In this document: positions 11,924 through 16,211 of the stretch, piece by piece
Numbering within the stretch: position 1 is the stretch's first letter
Layout of the letters: every line of letters starts with the position of its first letter
The notes under the pieces: generated by a model
Seen by the model: the letters and a program-made list of their open reading frames with translations, nothing else
Told to the model about the DNA's origin: nothing
The model's database searches: none
Source of the DNA: an uncultured Prevotellaceae bacterium
Lineage (GTDB): Bacteria; Bacteroidota; Bacteroidia; Bacteroidales; Muribaculaceae
Direction: 5' to 3'
Assembly (NCBI GenBank): GCA_937904375.1
Contig: CALDIG010000067.1
Location: 1 to 16,211 of the forward strand
Length of the DNA: 16,211 nt
Translations under genes and position numbers: made by a program

Positions 11924-12580
11924 TTATTTGCGTCCGAAGTCGGCGGGGATTTCGCCCCATTTGTCGGTTTGCCATTTGTAGATGTGGTTTTGGGTGGTAT
12001 GCGTTTGCAGCCATTGCTCGGCTCGTGCTACTATGTCGAGGAGGCGGTCGTTTTTCTCGGTGCGCTCCAGTTTGGTGCCGCATTTGCGTTTGCGCACCCA
12101 TATTTGTGCCGTGCGGCTGTCGCTGTAGATGGCTGTGGTGCTGTCGCCACGGTTGTAGAGCATGGCCAGGGCGTGCACGATGGCCAGGAACTCGCCTATG
12201 TTGTTGGTGCCTTGCTCAAAAGGTCCCTGATGGAAAATCTGTGCGCCAGTATATACATCCACGCCACGATATTCCATTAAGCCAGGGTTCTTGCTGCACG
12301 CAGCATCCACCGCCCAGCTGCCTGGGATTATCTCGGGGATTTGGGTGTAATCTACCTCGTCTTTACGGCGCGGGGCGTTGGCGATGGCGCGCAGCACTTG
12401 CCGCGCCTCTTGCTCATATCCTTTGCGCCACGCCTCGACAGCATCCTCTTGGTTGTCGAAACTCTTGTAACGTGCTCCCGAATAGCCCTTGGTGCGCAGC
12501 TGGCACTCGGCCCAAGTGTCGCAGATGCCCGGCTCGGTGCCTATCCACACCACATACCATTTTCTCTTGTTATTAGACAT
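11924..12580 (-). CDS. Ribonuclease H family protein with viroplasmin-like N-terminus
   Basis: This 218-aa protein has a small caulimovirus-viroplasmin-type domain (about 8-52: YVVWIGTEPGICDTW...GARYKSFDNQEDAVEAW) that binds RNA-DNA hybrids. An RNase H1 fold follows. The acidic active-site residues are visible as D92 (SWAVDAACSKNPG), E130 (TNNIGEFLAIVHAL), D154 (IYSDSRTA) and D214 (WGEIPADFGRK). The reaction is removal of RNA from RNA-DNA hybrids in the cytoplasm during replication and repair. The length matches the Bacteroidota form. It lies 79 bp after the SDR gene on the same strand, and the gap holds a 9-bp tandem repeat rather than a recognisable -7 box, so it may be co-transcribed with the SDR gene. 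Confidence 0.92.
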   Translation of the reverse strand: MSNNKRKWYVVWIGTEPGICDTWAECQLRTKGYSGARYKSFDNQEDAVEAWRKGYEQEARQVLRAIANAPRRKDEVDYTQIPEIIPGSWAVDAACSKNPGLMEYRGVDVYTGAQIFHQGPFEQGTNNIGEFLAIVHALAMLYNRGDSTTAIYSDSRTAQIWVRKRKCGTKLERTEKNDRLLDIVARAEQWLQTHTTQNHIYKWQTDKWGEIPADFGRK

Positions 12581-12603
12581 AACTCTGTAATCATCAGTGT
12601 TTT

Positions 12604-12648
12604 CTAGAAGTTCTAGAAATTCTAGTTTTTCTAGATAATCTAGATTAT
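12604..12648. repeat. Five-unit 9-bp tandem repeat phased on CTAG
   Basis: CTAG starts at 12604, 12613, 12622, 12631 and 12640, each 9 bp apart; the units are CTAGAAGTT, CTAGAAATT, CTAGTTTTT, CTAGATAAT and CTAGATTAT. It fills most of the 79 bp between the SDR stop and the RNase H start. Confidence 0.85.
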
Positions 12649-12659
12649 ATATAAATTGA

Positions 12660-13385
12660 TTATTTAATTTTTAGTCTTCTCCATATCCATCTCGGAATGC
12701 GGCGCCATAGGGCGGTGGTGATGCGCCAGCGCCAGTCGATGACCCATACATGGCGGTTGCGATTGACTGCTCTAACCATCTCTTGCGCCACCTTCCTGGT
12801 GTCGAGGAGCATGGGATATTTAGGGTTGTCGCCAAGCAGCGGCGTGGCGACAAAGCCTGGTCGCAGGTCGGTGAACGTGATGTTTAGCTTGCGCATATTG
12901 GTTTGCTGCTCTAAGGCTTGTAGATAGGTCGCTTGGAAGGCTTTGGTCGCCGAGTATGACGGTGCGGCACCCAAACCTTTAGTGCCCGCAATGCTGCTGA
13001 TGGCGGCTATGTGTCCGCCACCGTGAGCAGCCATATATCGGTAGGCCGCCCCAATCATACGGGTGAAGCCGAGACCGTTGGTGGTCACGGTGCCGAGTTC
13101 TACGCTTGGTTCCAGCTCCAGGTTCTGTTTGCCGATTCCCGCGGCGTAGAACAGCAGGTCCATGCCTCCCACCTTGTCGATAAGCTCTTGCAGAGCTGCT
13201 GGGGCATCCTCGCTGGTGACGTCAAGCACTTGAGTTAGCACCCTTTCGGGAGCGGTCTCACGCAGCAGCTCCAGCGGCTCAAGTCTGCGTGCCGCCACGC
13301 CTAGCGTCCACCCCTGCTCAAGCAGCAGCCGCGCCACTTCATTGCCCAGCCCCGACGAGGCCCCGATAACTATTGCTTTTCTCAT
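12660..13385 (-). CDS. Short-chain dehydrogenase/reductase (SDR)
   Basis: This 241-aa classical SDR starts MRKAIVIGASSGLG, carrying the cofactor loop GASSGLG (8-14). AARR (31-34) after strand 2 favours NADP(H), and LDVTS (54-58) and YAAGIG (80-85) match the adenine-contacting motifs. The catalytic set is S130/S131, Y144 and K148 (SYSATKAF), followed by PGFVATPL (176-183). The C-terminus is unusually rich in tryptophan and arginine (VWVIDWRWRITTALWRRIPR), which may form an amphipathic membrane-associating helix. A longer frame to 13418 exists, but the -7 box at 13416-13423 overlaps that upstream start and leaves the start at 13385. Its substrate cannot be told from sequence. It is divergent from the helicase. 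Confidence 0.9.
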   Translation of the reverse strand: MRKAIVIGASSGLGNEVARLLLEQGWTLGVAARRLEPLELLRETAPERVLTQVLDVTSEDAPAALQELIDKVGGMDLLFYAAGIGKQNLELEPSVELGTVTTNGLGFTRMIGAAYRYMAAHGGGHIAAISSIAGTKGLGAAPSYSATKAFQATYLQALEQQTNMRKLNITFTDLRPGFVATPLLGDNPKYPMLLDTRKVAQEMVRAVNRNRHVWVIDWRWRITTALWRRIPRWIWRRLKIK

Positions 13386-13415
13386 ATTGTTGAATGAGTC
13401 ATGTTTTTTGTTTTG

Positions 13416-13423
13416 CAAAAATA
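13416..13423 (-). promoter_or_regulatory. Bacteroidota -7 box for the SDR gene
   Basis: The minus strand reads TATTTTTG then C, an exact TAnnTTTG match, about 30 bp upstream of the start at 13385. It lies back-to-back with the helicase promoter, 22 bp away. Confidence 0.6.
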
Positions 13424-13445
13424 ATAAGAATTATCAAGAAATAGT

Positions 13446-13453
13446 TACCTTTG
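13446..13453 (+). promoter_or_regulatory. Bacteroidota -7 box for the helicase gene
   Basis: TACCTTTG then C, an exact TAnnTTTG match, 25 bp before the helicase ATG. The -33 regions of this and the SDR promoter must overlap, so the two genes probably share control. Confidence 0.6.
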
Positions 13454-13478
13454 CTATGTTTTTTGAAATAAATTCAAC

Positions 13479-14513
13479 ATGCAGGCGCTATCACCCATAT
13501 TGGAATTGCAGAAGCAGTGGGCGTTGCTCGTTGCCGAGCGTGACGCGGAGCGCAACGAGTTCCAGCGTCAGACCGAGACCGTGGGACTCGGGCGCAAGGT
13601 GAAGCGTGGCGACTGCTGGTGGCCCATCGCCGTGGGTCGCAGCTACTACAACTCTCTCAACCAGCTGGTGGTGGAGGTCTCGCGCAATGAGGACACCGAC
13701 ATTGAGCATAATTTCGAATATGGCCGCCAGGTGATGTTCTTCCGTGTGGATGCGGGTGACAATATCTCATATTTCAAGTTTGCCGGTACAGTGAGCTACG
13801 CTCAAGAAGACCGCATGGTGATAGTGGTGCCCGACGGCAATGCCGTGGCCGAGCTGCAAGGGCATGAAAGGGTGGGGGTGCAGTTGTCGTTTGACGAGCA
13901 TACCTACCAACTTATGCTCCAAGCCATTGACCGCGTGACAAAGGCTAAGGGCAACCGCCTCGCCCAGCTGCGTGACCAGTTCTACAATCACAGCAAGACC
14001 GAGAAATTCACCTTCAACCCTATCCGTTTCCCGTGGCTCAACCCCACTCAGGAGCACGCCGTCAACGAGGTGCTGCTCGCCAAGGATGTGGCGATTGTGC
14101 ACGGTCCTCCCGGTACCGGCAAGACCACCACACTGGTTGAGGCCATCTACGAGACGCTGCGGCGCGAGAACCAGGTGCTGGTGTGCGCACAGAGCAATAT
14201 GGCGGTGGATTGGATTAGCGAGCGACTGGTTGACCGAGGGGTAGAGGTGCTGCGCATAGGCAATCCCACTAAGGTCAACGACAAGATGCTGGAATTCACC
14301 TACGAACGGCGCTTTGAGGCTCACCCCGACTATCCTCAGCTGTGGGCGATACGCAAGGCGATACGCGAGCTGCGCAGCGCCAAGCGGCGAGGCAGCGACA
14401 GCTATCACCAGAAACTCGACCGCCTAAAGAGCCGTGAGACCGAACTGGAACTGCGCATCAACAACGAACTCTTCAACAGCGCGCGCGTCATCTCCTGCAC
14501 CCTCGCCGGCAGC
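13479..14513 (+). CDS. SF1 (IGHMBP2/Upf1-like) helicase, N-terminal 345 codons, cut by chimeric junction
   Basis: Residues 1-345 are the first half of a Bacteroidota AAA_11/AAA_12 superfamily 1 helicase. The N-terminal RNA/DNA-binding beta-barrel region (about 40-140) is followed by the Q-like motif LNPTQEHAV (187-195), Walker A VHGPPGTGKTTT (207-218) and motif Ia VCAQSNMAVDWI (235-246). The pre-motif-II strand is SARVISCTLAGS (334-345). In the family the chain should continue to the DEAAQ motif II and motifs III-VI, about 620-650 aa in total. Instead the frame passes straight into an unrelated YARHG domain. Everything after S345 is foreign, so the real gene is truncated here by the assembly rather than by biology. 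The start is set by the -7 box at 13446-13453. Confidence 0.85.
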
Positions 14514-14522
14514 GACAGCCGC
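14505..14522. other. Chimeric junction between Bacteroidales and Clostridia sequence
   Basis: The helicase reading ends at ...TLAGS and a YARHG protein reading begins at SDSRYLTEADL within GGCAGCGACAGCCG. That short GC-rich stretch could easily be shared by both sources. Codon use, GC content, presence of Shine-Dalgarno sites and gene phylogeny all change at this point. The in-frame joining makes a 431-aa apparent fusion. Confidence 0.85.
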
Positions 14523-14774
14523 TATCTGACCGAGGCGGACCTGCGGGGCCTGAGCTGGGAGGAGTGCTCCCTGGCCCGGAACGAGATCTACGCCCGGCAC
14601 GGCCGCCGCTTCACCAAGGACGAGATCCAGCAGTACTTTGACAGCCAGGCCTGGTACAGCGGTACGGTGGATCCCGCGGATTTCCAAACCGGGAGCCTCA
14701 GCCGGATCGAAAACGCCAACATCAAGCTGATCAAGGACTATGAGACGCGGCTGTACGGCGGCACCTACTTCTGA
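14514..14774 (+). CDS. YARHG-domain protein, C-terminal fragment (Clostridia-type)
   Basis: The last 86 codons encode a YARHG domain: DSRYLTEADLRGLSWEECSL, then ARNEIYARHGRRF carrying the name-giving motif, then FDSQAWYSGTV. This extracellular domain ends many Firmicutes cell-surface or lipoprotein sequences, usually after a zinc-ribbon or other N-terminal part that is missing here. The fragment is in frame with the helicase half only because of the junction. Its true start and N-terminal domains are not in the window. A bidirectional terminator follows at 14807-14836. Codon use is strongly GC-ending, unlike the Bacteroidales genes. Confidence 0.85.
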   Translation, partial: DSRYLTEADLRGLSWEECSLARNEIYARHGRRFTKDEIQQYFDSQAWYSGTVDPADFQTGSLSRIENANIKLIKDYETRLYGGTYF

Positions 14775-14806
14775 TCGACAGCCCGTCAAGAAAGCGTAAG
14801 CGTATC

Positions 14807-14836
14807 AAAAACTCCCGGTTTTCACCGGGAGTTTTT
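14807..14836. terminator. Bidirectional intrinsic terminator after the YARHG gene
   Basis: AAAAACTCCCGG and CCGGGAGTTTTT pair perfectly around a 6-nt loop, with a T-run on the plus strand and a matching A-run upstream, so it works in both directions. Confidence 0.9.
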
Positions 14837-14913
14837 GCGTTCCCGGCATGACATTTTTTTCAAGCGGGAAAACGCCGCTTCGGAGAGATACTATGCCTGA
14901 AGAGGTGTTGCTC

Positions 14914-16176
14914 ATGAAGAAAAAAACGAAGATCATTCTCAGCTCCTATGCGCTGGCGGCCGTGACGGCGCTGGGCGGCTGGGCTGCGGCGCAGAACGCG
15001 GGGCTGCTGTATTACCGGGGCGAGGAGACGCATATCTCCGCCCGGGCCTTTGAAGAGACCGTCCGGGCGGTAGACTCTCTTTCGGACGCACTGGGAAAGA
15101 GCATCTACGCCACCGACGGCGGCATGTGCGCCCGCATCTGCGGCGAAGCCTACGCCGAAGCCAGCGCCGCCGAGGGCGCCATGCTGGCTCTGCCTTTCGC
15201 CACCCAGGAGCTGGAGCAGCTGGCCGCCTTTCTGAACGTGGCGGGCGACTACGCCATCTCCCTCTGCCCCACGGCGGCGGCCGAGGGGTTTTCCGAGGAA
15301 GAGCTGGGCCATCTGCGCGCGCTTTCCGCCGCCGCTTCCGACTTTGCCGACACGCTCCGCGCGCTGCAGGCGGAGGTCAACGCAGGAGACGTGCGCCTGG
15401 ATTCCCGGGAGAAACGCCTGCGCAATGTGGGGGCGGAAAAGGGCGTTCCCCTCTCTGTGCGGATGCTGGACTATCAGGCAGGGCTTGCGCCGCGGGAGAG
15501 CTTTTCCTACGACGGGCGTTACGGCTGCGACAAGCAGAGCCGCGCCGGGTATCTGACCGAGGAGGAAATGCTGCAGGCCGCGGCGGATTTCCTCGGCGTG
15601 CAGCCGGAGGAGCTGACGCTTCTGTACCGCTACGAAGGCAGCGAGGGGCGGCGCTGCTACCGCTGGGAGGACTGTTTCCTCTGCGTGAGCCGCTGCGGTG
15701 TGGAGAGCATGAGCTCCTCCCGCCTGGTGAGTGAGGCGGGGGTCCCGAACGCTGAGGCACGGACCATTGCCGAGGACTTCCTGCGCAGCCATGGATACGA
15801 AGGCCTGGTATACGCAGGGGAAGAGCAGAACGGCGCGGTGCTGCTGCTGCGCTTCTGCGGCAGCCAGGACGGCGCGGACTGCCCGGACAATGTCCTGCGC
15901 GTCTCGGTGGCGCTGGACGACGGCGCCGTCTGCGGCTTTGACGCCGCGGACTACTGCCCCGACCGGGCGGAGGTCAGCTGGACGCTGAGCGAAGAGGAGG
16001 CGGCCGCGTCCATTCCGGAGGGCCTGACCCTGCGGGAGACGAAGAAGCGGATCTGCAAAAGCGAGGGCAGGCAGGACCGGGCCTGCTACGCCTTTTTCTG
16101 CGAGGACAAAGAGGGCCGCGGCGTGACGATCTATGTGGACGCGGCCACGGGCCGTCAGTGGAAGATCGAGCTGTAG
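14914..16176 (+). CDS. ypeB: Germination protein YpeB (spore cortex-lytic SleB partner)
   Basis: This 420-aa protein begins MKKKTKIILSSYALAAVTAL, a single N-terminal membrane anchor. A helical region (about 35-180) contains the YpeB-like stretch LEQLAAFLNVAGDYAISL. The FSYDGRYGCDK segment corresponds to the 'YDGPFS' hinge of the family, followed by PepSY-type repeats (LTEEEMLQAAADFLGV; ARTIAEDFLRSHGY; a third near the C-terminus ending YVDAATGRQWKIEL). YpeB is needed to place and stabilise SleB in the spore cortex, so the source is a spore-forming Firmicute. I chose the ATG at 14914 because AGAGGTG lies 6 bp upstream. An ATG at 14893 with GGAGAG is possible. The usual sleB neighbour is not upstream; a terminator is. 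The gene is complete. Confidence 0.85.
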   Translation: MKKKTKIILSSYALAAVTALGGWAAAQNAGLLYYRGEETHISARAFEETVRAVDSLSDALGKSIYATDGGMCARICGEAYAEASAAEGAMLALPFATQELEQLAAFLNVAGDYAISLCPTAAAEGFSEEELGHLRALSAAASDFADTLRALQAEVNAGDVRLDSREKRLRNVGAEKGVPLSVRMLDYQAGLAPRESFSYDGRYGCDKQSRAGYLTEEEMLQAAADFLGVQPEELTLLYRYEGSEGRRCYRWEDCFLCVSRCGVESMSSSRLVSEAGVPNAEARTIAEDFLRSHGYEGLVYAGEEQNGAVLLLRFCGSQDGADCPDNVLRVSVALDDGAVCGFDAADYCPDRAEVSWTLSEEEAAASIPEGLTLRETKKRICKSEGRQDRACYAFFCEDKEGRGVTIYVDAATGRQWKIEL

Positions 16177-16198
16177 GAACAATTTCCCTCCTTTTTCG

Positions 16199-16211
16199 AG
16201 ATCGGAAGAGC
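16199..16211 (+). other. Illumina adapter sequence at contig end
   Basis: The last 13 bases, AGATCGGAAGAGC, are exactly the start of the standard Illumina TruSeq-type adapter. They are not genomic and show that the window ends at a read-through, untrimmed contig end. Confidence 0.95.

Noticed and set aside
13479..14774. A new 431-aa helicase fused to a YARHG domain
   Set aside because: The helicase lacks motifs II-VI and the second half is from a different phylum in composition and neighbours, so this is a chimera and not a real protein.
14860..16182. 440-codon open frame on the minus strand antisense to ypeB
   Set aside because: It is a GC-rich shadow of the real gene: the composition is Ala/Arg/Gly/His-heavy, with no motif. 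The plus-strand frame has family motifs and a ribosome-binding site.

Overview
The window reads as a metagenomic contig in two parts. Positions 1 to about 14,510 look like a Bacteroidales (Bacteroidota) gut-type genome. The evidence is exact matches to the Bacteroidota -7 box TAnnTTTG before several genes, few Shine-Dalgarno sites, outer-membrane beta-barrel proteins with carboxypeptidase-like N-terminal domains, a sigma/anti-sigma/TonB-receptor operon and a Bacteroidota-type RNase H with a viroplasmin-like N-terminus. I cannot name the family from sequence alone; Muribaculaceae or Prevotellaceae would fit. From about 14,511 to the end the composition becomes GC-rich, real Shine-Dalgarno sites appear, and the genes (a YARHG-domain end and YpeB) belong to spore-forming Clostridia. 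The last 13 bases are the standard Illumina adapter start. I read the right 1.7 kb as an assembly chimera and the helicase-YARHG fusion as an artefact.

Layout. 1-2768 (minus strand, AT-rich): a putative defence operon of an RloA/AriA-like ATPase, a TOPRIM-like partner overlapping it by 4 bp, a 226-aa protein I do not recognise, and the first 40 codons of an HsdR-N-like restriction or methylase protein. 2769-3338: a 34-codon remnant of a DinD-like gene, hairpins and the first copy of a 93-bp repeat. 3339-4763: an archaeal-type ATPase with a DUF234 nuclease-like end. A second repeat copy follows at 4789-4882, so near-identical direct repeats with terminator-like hairpins bracket this gene. 5050-5086: strong terminator.

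5124-8847 (minus strand): ECF sigma factor, short membrane anti-sigma factor and TonB-dependent receptor, each pair overlapping by 4 bp, as expected of one translationally coupled cell-surface signalling unit. 9021-11333: a second outer-membrane beta-barrel protein of the same broad family with its own terminator. 11334-11923: a gene-poor 590 bp packed with short tandem repeats, palindromes and a forward promoter. 11924-12580: RNase H. 12604-12648: a 9-bp CTAG-phased repeat. 12660-13385: short-chain dehydrogenase, divergent from a forward SF1 helicase (13479 on) that is cut at the chimeric junction.

Best leads: the four-gene ATPase/TOPRIM operon with an unknown third gene; the repeat-bracketed ATPase cassette; and the repeat-dense spacer at 11334-11923. 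The most consequential practical observations are the chimeric junction and the adapter, because they change how the right end should be used.
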